Below are positions 49,914-59,215 of a DNA stretch of 64,000 nt, piece by piece. Within the stretch, counting starts at the first letter, position 1; the number at the start of each line of letters is the position of its first letter. Location: the NCBI GenBank assembly GCA_019240125.1, contig JAFAYW010000152.1, positions 1 through 64,000 of the forward strand, in the 5' to 3' direction. The stretch comes from Alphaproteobacteria bacterium. GTDB taxonomy: Bacteria > Pseudomonadota > Alphaproteobacteria > ATCC43930 > CGMCC-115725. Both the position numbers and the translations under genes were made by a program. The notes beneath the pieces were generated by a model. The model was not told the DNA's origin and searched no databases. It saw only the letters and a program-made list of their open reading frames with translations.

Positions 49914-51161
49914 ATGTCGCTTTCCATCGCGCTCTCCGGCGTGCAGGCCGCACAGACGGATATCGACACGATCGGTAACAACATTGCCAACGTTTCGACC
50001 ACCGGTTTCAAAGCATCGAACGCCCAGTTCGCCGACATTTACAGCGGTGCCGCCAGCGGTTTCGCTGATGGCCCTGCTGTGCCCGGCGAGGGCGCGGCGC
50101 CCGCCAGCCTCTCCCAGGTATTCACCGAGGGCGCGTTGCAGCAGACCGGCAACCCACTCGATACCGCGATCAGCGGCAATGGCTTTTTTCAGGTGAAGAC
50201 GGGGGCGGGCACCGCCTATACCCGCGATGGCGAGTTCCATATCGACAATAATGGATTTCTGATCACCGATACCGGGGCACAGGTACTCGGCCTGGTGTCA
50301 GCGTCAGCCAATAGCGCCGCGGCACCCGCGAGTCTTCAGGCTATCCAGGTCAATACTGGCGCGGCGCCGGCAACACCGACCTCGGCGGTCGGCATTTCGG
50401 TGAATCTGCCCGCAACGGACACGCCGATCGACACCACCGCTACCCCGTTCGATCCCACTAACAGCGCCAGTTATAATGAGAGCACCTCGTTTTCGGTCTA
50501 TGACAGCCTCGGCGCGAGCCACGCGCTGACCACATACTTCACCGAGGTGAGCGGCTCGGGTTCGCCCAATCAGTGGCAGACGCATTGGCAATTGAGCGAC
50601 CCCAGCGGAGCCGCCATTGCCTCTGGAACCGGTCCGGGTCTGACGTTCAGCTCCTCGGGTCAGCTGCAATCGGGTGGCGGCTCCATCACGACCGGGCCGC
50701 TGCCGAATGGTGCGGCCGCACTCAATATTGCCGAGGATTTTACCGGCTCCGGCGTGTCGAACCTTGCTTTCGCGGTTAACGGCGTCACCAATAATGGCAG
50801 CGGGGCCGGTCAGTTTTCCGGCGTGGCGATCGCTGCCAACGGCGAGGTGACGGCGAGTTATTCCAACGGTGCAACAAAGAGTTTCGGGACGGTGGCGTTG
50901 GCCAATTTTGCCGATCCGCAAGCCTTGACGCCAGTCTCGAACAATATGTGGCTGGCTACGCCCGGTTCCGGCACCCCGATCAGCGGCTCGCCGAATACCG
51001 GCGGTCTTGGGACCCTCCAGTCGGGCGTGCTGGAAGGCTCCAACGTCGATGTATCGACGCAATTGGTCAGCCTGATCACGGCACAGCAGGCGTATCAGGC
51101 CAATGCGCAGGGGATCAGTGTCGAACAGCAGGACATCCAGCGCCTGTTGCAGATTCAATAG
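49914..51161 (+). CDS. flgE: Flagellar hook protein FlgE
   Basis: 415 residues. N-terminal MSLSIALSGVQAAQTDIDTI, then GNNIANVSTTGFKASNAQFA (rod/hook motif); central FlgE strands including YNESTSFSVYDSLGASHALT; C-terminal VDVSTQLVSLITAQQAYQAN, the hook-family D0 end. FlgE polymerises into the hook. Middle domains are Ala/Ser/Gly-rich. Confidence 0.95.
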   Translation: MSLSIALSGVQAAQTDIDTIGNNIANVSTTGFKASNAQFADIYSGAASGFADGPAVPGEGAAPASLSQVFTEGALQQTGNPLDTAISGNGFFQVKTGAGTAYTRDGEFHIDNNGFLITDTGAQVLGLVSASANSAAAPASLQAIQVNTGAAPATPTSAVGISVNLPATDTPIDTTATPFDPTNSASYNESTSFSVYDSLGASHALTTYFTEVSGSGSPNQWQTHWQLSDPSGAAIASGTGPGLTFSSSGQLQSGGGSITTGPLPNGAAALNIAEDFTGSGVSNLAFAVNGVTNNGSGAGQFSGVAIAANGEVTASYSNGATKSFGTVALANFADPQALTPVSNNMWLATPGSGTPISGSPNTGGLGTLQSGVLEGSNVDVSTQLVSLITAQQAYQANAQGISVEQQDIQRLLQIQ

Positions 51162-51192
51162 TCGTCGCGCGCACCAGAGGAGGCGCTGAGTA

Positions 51193-51936
51193 GTGGGGCA
51201 GCAACTGCAGCTTCTCGCGATGACCGGGTTGAACGCGACGATGGATCGCATCACCGCGGCGACAAACAATCTCGCGAATATCAACACCACTGGGTTCAAG
51301 GCACAGCGCCCGGTGTTTCAGGCTCTGCCGGTGTATGGGCAAGGTTTGCCTGATCGGGTCGATGTCGTGGCCCGCGATGATAGCGCGGATTTTCGCTCCG
51401 GGCCCATCGAACACACCGGTCGCAGCCTCGACGTTGCGGTCAATGGCAGCGGCTGGATTGCTGTCAAGACAGCCGACGGCTCGAGCGCGCTCACGCGCAA
51501 CGGCGCCTTGTCCGTGTCCGCAACCGGTATCTTGCAAACGAATGATGGTCACCCGGTTCTCGGCGAGGGGTTTGCGCCGATTTCCCTGCCGCCTTTGCAG
51601 AGTGTCACGATTGGGGCGGATGGCACGATCTCCGGGGCGCTGGTTGGGCAATCGCCGGAGCAGATATCGACACTCAATCGTATCATGCTGGTCGATCCCC
51701 CGGCGCAGAGCCTGACACGCCGAACAGATGGGCTGTTTCAGGATCAATCGGGCAAACCGACACCGTCCGCCAAAGTCACCCTCGCGGTGGGTGCCCTCGA
51801 GGGCAGCAATGCCGACTCGGTCTCGACGATGATCAACCTGATCGAAAACACGCGGACGTTCCAGATGGAAACGGAACTGGTCCACACCGTCGGAGCGTCT
51901 GGCCAGGGTCAGGGCACTCCGCTGTCACTGAATTAG
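51193..51936 (+). CDS. flgF: Flagellar distal rod protein FlgF
   Basis: 247 residues from a GTG at 51193 after AGGAGGCGCTG. The rod motif is DRITAATNNLANINTTGFKA; the middle has LDVAVNGSGWIAVKTADGSS and LTRNGALSVSATGILQTNDG; the C-terminal DSVSTMINLIENTRTFQMET replaces the usual 'YE' ending of FlgG. FlgF is a minor distal rod protein. It lies just before flgG. Confidence 0.92.
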   Translation: MGQQLQLLAMTGLNATMDRITAATNNLANINTTGFKAQRPVFQALPVYGQGLPDRVDVVARDDSADFRSGPIEHTGRSLDVAVNGSGWIAVKTADGSSALTRNGALSVSATGILQTNDGHPVLGEGFAPISLPPLQSVTIGADGTISGALVGQSPEQISTLNRIMLVDPPAQSLTRRTDGLFQDQSGKPTPSAKVTLAVGALEGSNADSVSTMINLIENTRTFQMETELVHTVGASGQGQGTPLSLN

Positions 51937-51969
51937 GCGGCATTCGCGAATGCCAAGGAGGATAGGGCG

Positions 51970-52758
51970 ATGATGCAGTCTCTGGCGGTCGTGCGGACCG
52001 GCCTGGAAGGCTCGCAGACCAAGATGGACGTGATCTCAAACAATCTGGCCAATATCAACACGGCCGGGTTCAAGAAGCAGCGTCCGATCTTCACCGACCT
52101 GCTGTACCAGAACGCGACGCAGCCGGGCGCGTTCACGTCGCAGGCGACCAATTATCCGTCAGGGCTACAGCTTGGCACCGGCGCAAACGTCGTCGCCACT
52201 GAGCCCATCGTCACCCAAGGCAGCCTGGAGCAGACCGGCAACGCGCTTGACCTCGCGATCAATGGCCAAGGCTATTTCCAGGTGCTGTTGCCAACTGGTC
52301 AGATCGCCTATACGCGCGACGGCAGCTTCCAGATCAGCGCGCAGGGTCAGCTCGTCACCGCGAATGGCAACACGGTGCAGCCGGCCATCACGATCCCGCG
52401 CGGCGCCACCAGCGTTACGGTCGGTAGCGATGGTACCGTCAGCGTGCAGATACAGGGACAGGCGAATCCGTCGCAACTCGGCATCATCCAATTGGCCAAT
52501 TTCGTGAACCCGGCCGGATTGCAGAATCTCGGCGGCAATCTGGCGATTCAGACACAGGCGTCAGGCGCGCCGATTGTCGGCTCGCCGACGCAGAACGGCC
52601 TTGGTTCAGTGGCGCAAGGCTATCTTGAAGGGTCGAACGTGTCGGTGGTCGATGAGATGATCGATATGATCGCCACCCAGCGCGCCTACGAGCTGAATAC
52701 CCAGGCGGCGAAAGGGGTCGATCAGATGCTGACCTATCTGACCCAGGCCGCTTCGTAA
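51970..52758 (+). CDS. flgG: Flagellar distal rod protein FlgG
   Basis: 262 residues. MMQSLAVVRTGLEGSQTKMD, then VISNNLANINTAGFKKQRPI; the FlgG-specific strand LYQNATQPGAF; LDLAINGQGYFQVLLPTGQI; and C-terminal VSVVDEMIDMIATQRAYELN. This is a canonical FlgG of normal length. A double ATG leaves the start ambiguous by one codon. Confidence 0.96.
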   Translation: MMQSLAVVRTGLEGSQTKMDVISNNLANINTAGFKKQRPIFTDLLYQNATQPGAFTSQATNYPSGLQLGTGANVVATEPIVTQGSLEQTGNALDLAINGQGYFQVLLPTGQIAYTRDGSFQISAQGQLVTANGNTVQPAITIPRGATSVTVGSDGTVSVQIQGQANPSQLGIIQLANFVNPAGLQNLGGNLAIQTQASGAPIVGSPTQNGLGSVAQGYLEGSNVSVVDEMIDMIATQRAYELNTQAAKGVDQMLTYLTQAAS

Positions 52759-52760
52759 TC

Positions 52761-53489
52761 ATGGCGCATCCCTGGGTCTCGCCGAGTGCGGCATTGCTGA
52801 TCCTCGGCAGCGGCCTGGCCGGTTGCCAATCGCCGCCCAGTCAGGAGAGCATGGTCGCCAGCCTGTCGAACCTGCCGGGCGATCGGTCGACTGCCCTGCC
52901 GGTCACCAATGGCGCGATCTATGAGGGAAACCTGCAAGGGCCGGGACTTCAGCTGTTCCGCGACCACCGGACGTGGCAGATCGGCGATCTGGTGACGGTG
53001 CAGATCGCGCAGAATGCCACGGCGAGCAAAAACGTCAGCCAGAATATCGGGCGCACCGACGCCACCACCAGCACGGTCAACAACCTGTTCGGCTTGCCTA
53101 CCAGTTTCGGGCACTCAAGCCGCTCGACCCAGTTCAATCCGAATATCGATTACAACAGCAGCAATACATTGCAGGGGAGCGGTGCGACGGCGCAGAGCGA
53201 CACCTTTACCGCCACCGTCTCGGCGATGGTGCATCGCATCCGGCCGAATGGCGATCTGGTGATCGCCGGCAATGACCAGGTCCAGCTGGTCGGCGGCAAG
53301 GAATACATCCGCATTGCCGGCGTCGTGCGGCCGGAAGACCTGATCGGCAACGTCGTTGCATCGACCCAGATGGCGGAGGCGCATATCGAGTTCAGCGGCG
53401 ACGGACAGACCTATCTGGCGCCTCAGATGGGTCTGTTGCAGCATCTTTTCCTGACCGTGAGTTCGGCATGGCCAGGCGACTGGTTCTAG
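52761..53489 (+). CDS. flgH: Flagellar L-ring lipoprotein FlgH
   Basis: 242 residues, two bases after flgG. A lipoprotein signal with lipobox LAGC (Cys22). Conserved blocks: LFRDHRTWQIGDLVTVQIAQ (IGDxVTVxI), TFTATVSAMVHRIRPNGDLV, VQLVGGKEYIRIAGVVRPED and TYLAPQMGLLQHLFLTV. FlgH makes the outer-membrane L ring, which implies a Gram-negative outer membrane. The end overlaps flgI by 22 bases. Confidence 0.95.
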   Translation: MAHPWVSPSAALLILGSGLAGCQSPPSQESMVASLSNLPGDRSTALPVTNGAIYEGNLQGPGLQLFRDHRTWQIGDLVTVQIAQNATASKNVSQNIGRTDATTSTVNNLFGLPTSFGHSSRSTQFNPNIDYNSSNTLQGSGATAQSDTFTATVSAMVHRIRPNGDLVIAGNDQVQLVGGKEYIRIAGVVRPEDLIGNVVASTQMAEAHIEFSGDGQTYLAPQMGLLQHLFLTVSSAWPGDWF

Positions 53490-54577
53490 CCGCTTTCTGG
53501 GTTCTTGTAGCCTGTGCGGCGGGGCTTTCCGGCGCCCGGGCCGAGCGCGTGCGCGATCTGGTCCAGGTCGATGGCGTGCGGGAAAATCAGCTGATCGGTT
53601 ATGGCCTGGTTGCCGGGCTCGCCGGCACCGGCGACCAGACGACGCAAGTGCCTTACAGCGTGCAGGCGATCCGCAACATGATGCGGCAGCTTGGCGTGAC
53701 GCTGGACCCCAATGCCTTTATCCAGCCGACGGCTGTCGCGGCGGTGATGGTGACCGCCGATCTGCCGGCCTTTATGGATGTCGGGCAAAAGATCGATGTG
53801 ACAGTGTCTGCATTGGGTAACGCCAAGAGCCTGCGCGGCGGCGTCCTGCTGATGACCGAATTGCGAGGCGCCGATGGCCAGGTTTATGCCGTGGCGCAGG
53901 GCTCGTTGCTGGTCGCGGGGTACGAGGCGAGCGGGCAGGGCGGGTCGACCACGGTCAATATCCCGACTGTAGCGCATGTGCCGCGTGGCGCCTCGATCGA
54001 GCGCATTCCCGCCGCCAGCTTTGCGCCGGACGGGGCTGTACGGCTGCAGCTCGATCATCGCTCGTTCGGTAACAGCGCCCGCATCGCGGATGCGATTAAT
54101 GCCCGGATGGGTCCGATCGCCACATCAACCACTCCCGGCGAGGTGGTCGTTCGCGGCCCGGTTGTGGCCGGTGCGCGGGTCAGGTTCATCGCCGACCTCC
54201 TCGATGTCGATGTGACGCCGGAAAACCCCAACGCCGAGGTCGTGATCGAGGCGCAGAGCGGGACCGTCGTGTTGGGTCAGGATGTCAAAATCGGACCGGC
54301 CGCCGTCGCCTACGGCAATCTGTCGGTGACGGTCAATGAGACACCCGAGGTGTCGCAGCCGGCTCCCTTCAGTCGCGGCCGCACCCAGCAGGTGCCACGT
54401 ACTCAGGTCCAGGCCAGTGAGAAGACGGCCAAGATCATCGAGATGCGCAACGCGCCGCGCGTGTCGGACATCGTGCGCAATCTTAACGCAATCGGGGCGA
54501 CGTCATCAGACCTGATCGCGCTGTTGCAGGCCCTGCATCAGGCAGGTGCGCTGCATGCCCGGATCAAGGTGATCTGA
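53468..54577 (+). CDS. flgI: Flagellar P-ring protein FlgI
   Basis: 369 residues with a signal peptide ending in ARA (residue 25). Core: VRDLVQVDGVRENQLIGYGL, VAGLAGTGDQTTQVPYSVQA, NAKSLRGGVLLMTELRGADG (KSLRGG motif) and VVIEAQSGTVVLGQDVKIGP. FlgI forms the P ring in the peptidoglycan layer. Its stop codon shares bases with the flgJ start. Confidence 0.96.
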   Translation: MARRLVLAAFWVLVACAAGLSGARAERVRDLVQVDGVRENQLIGYGLVAGLAGTGDQTTQVPYSVQAIRNMMRQLGVTLDPNAFIQPTAVAAVMVTADLPAFMDVGQKIDVTVSALGNAKSLRGGVLLMTELRGADGQVYAVAQGSLLVAGYEASGQGGSTTVNIPTVAHVPRGASIERIPAASFAPDGAVRLQLDHRSFGNSARIADAINARMGPIATSTTPGEVVVRGPVVAGARVRFIADLLDVDVTPENPNAEVVIEAQSGTVVLGQDVKIGPAAVAYGNLSVTVNETPEVSQPAPFSRGRTQQVPRTQVQASEKTAKIIEMRNAPRVSDIVRNLNAIGATSSDLIALLQALHQAGALHARIKVI

Positions 54578-55644
54578 TGGATTTGTTCGCGGCTCAGCGG
54601 CTGGCGGCGGCACCCGACCCGCGCGCCCTCGGCGGTCTCTTGAACAAGAGCAGCGACCCGGCCGTCGCCAAGGCCGTGGCGCAGCAATTCGGCTCCCTAT
54701 TCATGCAAGGGCTGTTGCAGCAGAGCGACGGCAGCGGCATGGGGTTTGCCGGTGGTACCGGTGGTGGTGTCGTCAATTCGATGTTCGCCAGCACAATGTC
54801 GCAAGCCGCGATGTCGCATGAAAAGCTCGGCCTCGCCGACTTGATGCTGCGTTCGATCGAGGCGAAGCAGCGTGCCGCCGGGCAAAGCCAAGCCTCTCCA
54901 AGCGACGGCGCAACCGCTGCCTCCGTCATGGGATCGGCGGCGCCGGCCGCGACTGCCGGAGGGGCGGCGGGTTTTCCGCTGTCGCCATATCGCGCCATCA
55001 ACGGGCTGCGGCCGCTGGGGGCCGGCAGCGGGCATTTGCGGGTTCCGGCATCGTCGATGTCGGCCGGTTTCGGTCCGCTCACCAATGCCAGCCTGCCCTC
55101 TGCCGCCGAACCCGTGAGAAGCGCGACCGGTTCTGGCAATACAACACCGGCGCCAACGCAGATGGCGCTATTCACGCAGCAGATGGCGCCACTGCTGCAG
55201 GCGGCGGGCGCGCAGCTCGGGGTCTCTCCGCGCACGCTTTTGGCCCAGGCCGCGCTCGAGACCGGTTGGGGCCGCGCCGTTGTCGGCAACAACATTTTCG
55301 GGATCAAGGCGGGATCGTCTTGGACCGGACCCGCCGTTACAACGCCCACCCACGAATATGAGAATGGCCAGCTCGTCTCGGTGACAGATGCGTTCCGCTC
55401 CTATCCGACGCTGGACGCCGCAGTGCGGGACTTTGTGTCGATCATGTCCGCCAGCTCGCGCTACCGCGGCGCGCTCAACACCGGTGAGGATACCGGCGCC
55501 TACGCCAGCGCGCTGGTGGCGGGCGGTTGGGCGACCGACATCGACTACGTGCAGAAGCTGCAATCCGTCGCGGCCAGCCGCGCCGCAGCATCCGTGTTTG
55601 CGTCGCCGGCCGTTACATCGGGCCTTTCGCCACTTTCGCTATAG
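54577..55644 (+). CDS. flgJ: FlgJ with rod-binding and peptidoglycan-hydrolase domains
   Basis: 355 residues. Residues about 15-95 are the rod-binding domain (AVAKAVAQQFGSLFMQGLLQ, MFASTMSQAAMSHEKLGLAD). Residues about 200-345 are a glucosaminidase/muramidase domain: PLLQAAGAQLGVSPRTLLAQ, AALETGWGRAVVGNNIFGIK with the catalytic Glu in ALETGWG, FRSYPTLDAAVRDFVSIMSA and YASALVAGGWATDIDYVQKL. The hydrolase bores through peptidoglycan for the rod. Two-domain FlgJ is standard in beta/gammaproteobacteria, whereas many alphaproteobacteria encode only the rod-binding half. Confidence 0.93.
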   Translation: MDLFAAQRLAAAPDPRALGGLLNKSSDPAVAKAVAQQFGSLFMQGLLQQSDGSGMGFAGGTGGGVVNSMFASTMSQAAMSHEKLGLADLMLRSIEAKQRAAGQSQASPSDGATAASVMGSAAPAATAGGAAGFPLSPYRAINGLRPLGAGSGHLRVPASSMSAGFGPLTNASLPSAAEPVRSATGSGNTTPAPTQMALFTQQMAPLLQAAGAQLGVSPRTLLAQAALETGWGRAVVGNNIFGIKAGSSWTGPAVTTPTHEYENGQLVSVTDAFRSYPTLDAAVRDFVSIMSASSRYRGALNTGEDTGAYASALVAGGWATDIDYVQKLQSVAASRAAASVFASPAVTSGLSPLSL

Positions 55645-55650
55645 GGGACT

Positions 55651-56022
55651 ATGGTTTCCAGCAATCCATTGTGCGCAGCTTCCGCCACCAAGGCGGCGCG
55701 TCGCCTCGCCCGTCTGTTCCGCATCGAACGTACCGGCGGGTTTGACCGACGGCCGGTGGAGATCGCCGAACAGATCATTGGCCGGCGCGGGCAGGTCATC
55801 AACGCGCTCGGGGCGTTCTATTCGGGCCATCGTCTAGCGGGGCGGGTGGGGTCGGCTGAGCTCGACGCGGCACTGCAGGAGCTCTCAATCGAGGTCGAAC
55901 GTTCGATCATGACGGCAGAAGACCGACATCACAGTCTCGGCGTCGAATTGCACTTCCGACGCGGCGAGACCCTGAGCGGCATGCGCACCGACAAGAGCGG
56001 ACGGTTATTGGCGCGAGGCTGA
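55651..56022 (+). CDS. Unassigned helical protein between flgJ and flgK, possibly FlgN-like
   Basis: 123 residues. Helical pattern: AARRLARLFRIERTGGFDRR, AEQIIGRRGQVINALGAFYS and LDAALQELSIEVERSIMTAE. The spacing of Leu, Glu and the basic centre recalls FlgN-type chaperones for FlgK/FlgL, and it sits six bases after flgJ and one before flgK, where such a chaperone would fit. However, a clearer flgN-like gene lies at 47045, so this one stays unassigned. It contains no signal peptide or span. Confidence 0.6.
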   Translation: MVSSNPLCAASATKAARRLARLFRIERTGGFDRRPVEIAEQIIGRRGQVINALGAFYSGHRLAGRVGSAELDAALQELSIEVERSIMTAEDRHHSLGVELHFRRGETLSGMRTDKSGRLLARG

Positions 56023-56023
56023 C

Positions 56024-57940
56024 ATGGCTGGTCTCTCCGACATCGTCAACATCGGGGGCAGCGGTGTCGCCGCCGCCACCGATGCGATGCAGACGCTCGC
56101 GCGGAACACGGCGAACGTCAACACGCCCGGCTACAATCAGGAATCCGTCGATCAGGTCGAGTTACTGGGGGTTGGCGGCGCCGACGTCGCGACAATCACG
56201 CGCGCGTTCAATCAATTTGCCTACCAGCAGGTGGTCAGTGCCGGCTCGGCCAGTCAGGCGGCGCAAGCGCTGGAGGCAAATATATCCACTATTTCCTCAC
56301 TGTTTCCGGTCGCGTCGGGCGGTGCAAGCGGGCTCGGGGCGGCCCTCGACAGTTTTTTTTCGGCCGCGAACCAAGTCGCGCAGGACCCCTCCAACCAGGC
56401 GGATCGCCAGGTATTTCTCGGCGCGGCACAGTCGCTCGCGTCGCTGTTCAATTCGACGGGCAATCAGCTCGCGGCCAGTCAAAGCAGCGTCGACGGACAA
56501 CTCGCCGCGAGCGTGCAACAGATCAACGGCCTGACCCAGCAGATCGCGGCGTTGAACCGCATTGTGGCGTCGCAACAGGGTGGCTCGACCGCGAGCAATC
56601 AGGTGCTCGACCAGCGCGATCAGCTGGTGCAGCAACTCGGCGCACAGCTTGGCGTCACAGTAACACGGGAAGCCAGCGGGGCGGTTGATGTCTACACCGC
56701 CGGTGGCGCCGCCTTGGTCAATGGCGCCGGCGCGATCTCGCTCGCCGTCACGCCCGATCAGTACTGCAGCGGCGCGCAGGAGATTGTCGATACCGCCACT
56801 GGGCAGGACCTGGCAAAATCGATTTCTGGCGGAACCCTTGGCGGGTTGCTGCAGTCCACTGCCATCATCAACAGCGCGCAGGATAATGTCGGGGGCCTTG
56901 CCGCCGCCTTCGCCGCCGCCGTCAACAAGCAACAATCGCTCGGGCTTGACCTGAATGGCAATCCTGGCGGCGCCTTGTTCTCGGTGACCGGCCCCGCGGT
57001 GTTGCCGGCAAGGACGAATAGCGGCACGGCCTCCCTGACCGCCTCGCTATCCGACCTGAACAGCTTTGTCCCCACTGACTTCGTGCTCAGCATGACCGCC
57101 AGCGGGTATGAGGCCACCGATCTCGGTACCGGGCAAGTCACCCAGCTTGGCGGAGGTCCCCAGCTGCAGCTGGACGGCATGACGATCGATGTTACGGGCA
57201 TGGCGGCGATTGGCGACTTGTTTAAGCTGGAGCCGACCGCCACGGCAGCCCAAACCCTGACGTTCACCGCCAGCGACCCGAGTACGATCGCGGCGGCGTC
57301 CCCGGTAGTCGTGACGCCGGGCGATAACGCCGGCAGCGTGCAGGCGACAGCGGTGGGGCCGGTCTCAGGCGGCAACCTCGCGGCCGGCTCGGTGACGCTG
57401 CCGGCAACCGCACTCGGTCAACCGTTGTCGATCGAATTCACCTCGCCGACCACGTTCAACATCGTGTCCGCGAACAATACTGTGCTTGCCAGCGGCAGCC
57501 TCGCGGCCAACGGCGCCCAGATCGCGATCGCCTTTCCGGCGCCACCCGATGAGTATGCGGTGGTCGATCTGAGCGGTGGTCCGGCGGCGACCGGTGACAC
57601 ATTCAGCATCACTCCTGGTGGTGTCGGCAGCAGCGGCAATATCGCTGCATTGGCGGGTCTTGCCTCAAGCCGCTTGATATCCGGGCAATCGCTCGGCGAT
57701 GCCTATGCGACGCTGGTGGCCGGGATCGGCAGTCGCGGCCAGCAGGCACAGCTCGAGGTGCAGTCCGCACAGGGTGTGCTGACGCAGGCGCAGAACACGC
57801 AACAGTCGATATCGGGCGTGAACCTCGACGAACAGGCCGCCGATCTGGTCAATTTCCAGCAGGCCTATCAGGCATCGGCACAGGTGATCGCGACGGCCGC
57901 GACGCTGTTCCAAAGTCTGCTGAGCGCGGTCCAGGCCTAA
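56024..57940 (+). CDS. flgK: Hook-associated protein 1, FlgK
   Basis: 638 residues. N-terminus: AMQTLARNTANVNTPGYNQE (hook-family motif ANVNTPGY). C-terminus: VNLDEQAADLVNFQQAYQAS and AQVIATAATLFQSLLSAVQA, diagnostic of FlgK. The mid region is Ala/Gly/Thr-rich and variable. FlgK is the first hook-filament junction protein. flgL follows ten bases on. Confidence 0.95.
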   Translation: MAGLSDIVNIGGSGVAAATDAMQTLARNTANVNTPGYNQESVDQVELLGVGGADVATITRAFNQFAYQQVVSAGSASQAAQALEANISTISSLFPVASGGASGLGAALDSFFSAANQVAQDPSNQADRQVFLGAAQSLASLFNSTGNQLAASQSSVDGQLAASVQQINGLTQQIAALNRIVASQQGGSTASNQVLDQRDQLVQQLGAQLGVTVTREASGAVDVYTAGGAALVNGAGAISLAVTPDQYCSGAQEIVDTATGQDLAKSISGGTLGGLLQSTAIINSAQDNVGGLAAAFAAAVNKQQSLGLDLNGNPGGALFSVTGPAVLPARTNSGTASLTASLSDLNSFVPTDFVLSMTASGYEATDLGTGQVTQLGGGPQLQLDGMTIDVTGMAAIGDLFKLEPTATAAQTLTFTASDPSTIAAASPVVVTPGDNAGSVQATAVGPVSGGNLAAGSVTLPATALGQPLSIEFTSPTTFNIVSANNTVLASGSLAANGAQIAIAFPAPPDEYAVVDLSGGPAATGDTFSITPGGVGSSGNIAALAGLASSRLISGQSLGDAYATLVAGIGSRGQQAQLEVQSAQGVLTQAQNTQQSISGVNLDEQAADLVNFQQAYQASAQVIATAATLFQSLLSAVQA

Positions 57941-57950
57941 GGAACGCAGG

Positions 57951-59213
57951 ATGCGCATCAGCACGCAGGAATTTATCCTCGGCTCGCTCAATGATCTACT
58001 GGCGCAGCAGAGCCAGGCCACCCAGCTAAATCGCCAGATTGCCTCAGGCCAGACGCTGCTCGATGCCAGCGACGACCCCACCGCGGCGGCGCAATCGATT
58101 ACCGTTGCCAGCAACATCAATCAGTTTGCCTATGACGCGTCGAATGCGGCGGCAGCGCAGGAACAGGCGCAGACCGGCGTCGCGGCCTTGCAGCAGCTGA
58201 CAACCGTCGTCAGCCAGCTGCAACAGATCGCGACCCAGGCCGGCAACGCCGCGACGACGCAAAGCGCCCGGCAAGGGCTCGTCAGCGAAGCGCAGGCGGC
58301 GCTGGCGCAGCTGATTCAGCTTGGCAATACGCAAGGGACGGACGGCAACTATATCTTCGCCGGGTCGCGCTCCGATGCGCCGGCGTTCCAGGTGCAGGCC
58401 GACGGATCGGTAACCTTTAACGGGGACGCCGCCGGGCAAAGCGTCGAGGTCGCGCCGTCACTCAATGTCGCGTCGACGCTCTCGGGGCGCGATGTCTTCG
58501 AAGGCGTCCCGGCCGGCAATGCCGGTGTCGCGGTGAGCGCCGCGTCGGGGAACACGGGGACCGCCTACGCCGAGGCGCAATCTGTGACCAATGTCAGCCA
58601 GATCGCAGCGGAGGCGATGGCTGGCACCAATTTCTCGATCAGTTTTGCGACCGGTGCCGACGGCAGCCTTGACTACACTGTCACCAGCGGCACCGGCGAC
58701 CCGGCCAGCGCGGGCTTCGCCGCCAGCAGCGGCGTCGTCACATCCGGGACGGTGACCAGCGGCGCAACTCTGTCGTTCGGCGGGATCAACGTGCAGATCA
58801 CCGGGACGCCAGCGGCGGGTGACAGCTTTACGGTGGAACCCGGGCAAAGCACGAGTCTCTTTGCCATCGCGCAAAATCTGCTCGCCGTCCTCGGTGGATC
58901 GCAGACCACCCCAGCTACCGCGGCCACGACCCAGCAACAGGTCGAGAATATTCTCGCCGACCTCGGCGGCGCCCAGACCCGCGTCTTAAATGCACAGGCC
59001 GCGCTTGGCTCGACATTGTCGGAAATTCAGAGCGTGCAGCAGCAGAACAGCACCGGCAGCACCAATGCCCAGGCCGCACTGTCCAGCCTGCAATCGGCCA
59101 ACCTGCCGCAGGTCATCGCCGGTTACAACGAAAGCATCACGGCCTTGCAGGCATCGGAACTGGCGATGTCGCGACTGCAGGGCCTGACGCTCTTCGCCCT
59201 GATCGGGCACTGA
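57951..59213 (+). CDS. flgL: Hook-associated protein 3, FlgL
   Basis: 420 residues, longer than the usual 300-320 through a middle insertion (residues about 165-310, rich in Ala/Ser/Gly/Thr). N-terminus: LAQQSQATQLNRQIASGQTL, then DASDDPTAAAQSITVASNIN, like FlgL and flagellin D0. C-terminus: LQSANLPQVIAGYNESITAL QASELAMSRL. FlgL is the second junction protein. The glycosyltransferase gene starts two bases after it. Confidence 0.93.
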   Translation: MRISTQEFILGSLNDLLAQQSQATQLNRQIASGQTLLDASDDPTAAAQSITVASNINQFAYDASNAAAAQEQAQTGVAALQQLTTVVSQLQQIATQAGNAATTQSARQGLVSEAQAALAQLIQLGNTQGTDGNYIFAGSRSDAPAFQVQADGSVTFNGDAAGQSVEVAPSLNVASTLSGRDVFEGVPAGNAGVAVSAASGNTGTAYAEAQSVTNVSQIAAEAMAGTNFSISFATGADGSLDYTVTSGTGDPASAGFAASSGVVTSGTVTSGATLSFGGINVQITGTPAAGDSFTVEPGQSTSLFAIAQNLLAVLGGSQTTPATAATTQQQVENILADLGGAQTRVLNAQAALGSTLSEIQSVQQQNSTGSTNAQAALSSLQSANLPQVIAGYNESITALQASELAMSRLQGLTLFALIGH

Positions 59214-59215
59214 GT

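Noticed and set aside
50304-51299. 331-codon minus-strand frame
   Set aside because: Antisense to flgE; basic composition typical of shadows in GC-rich DNA.
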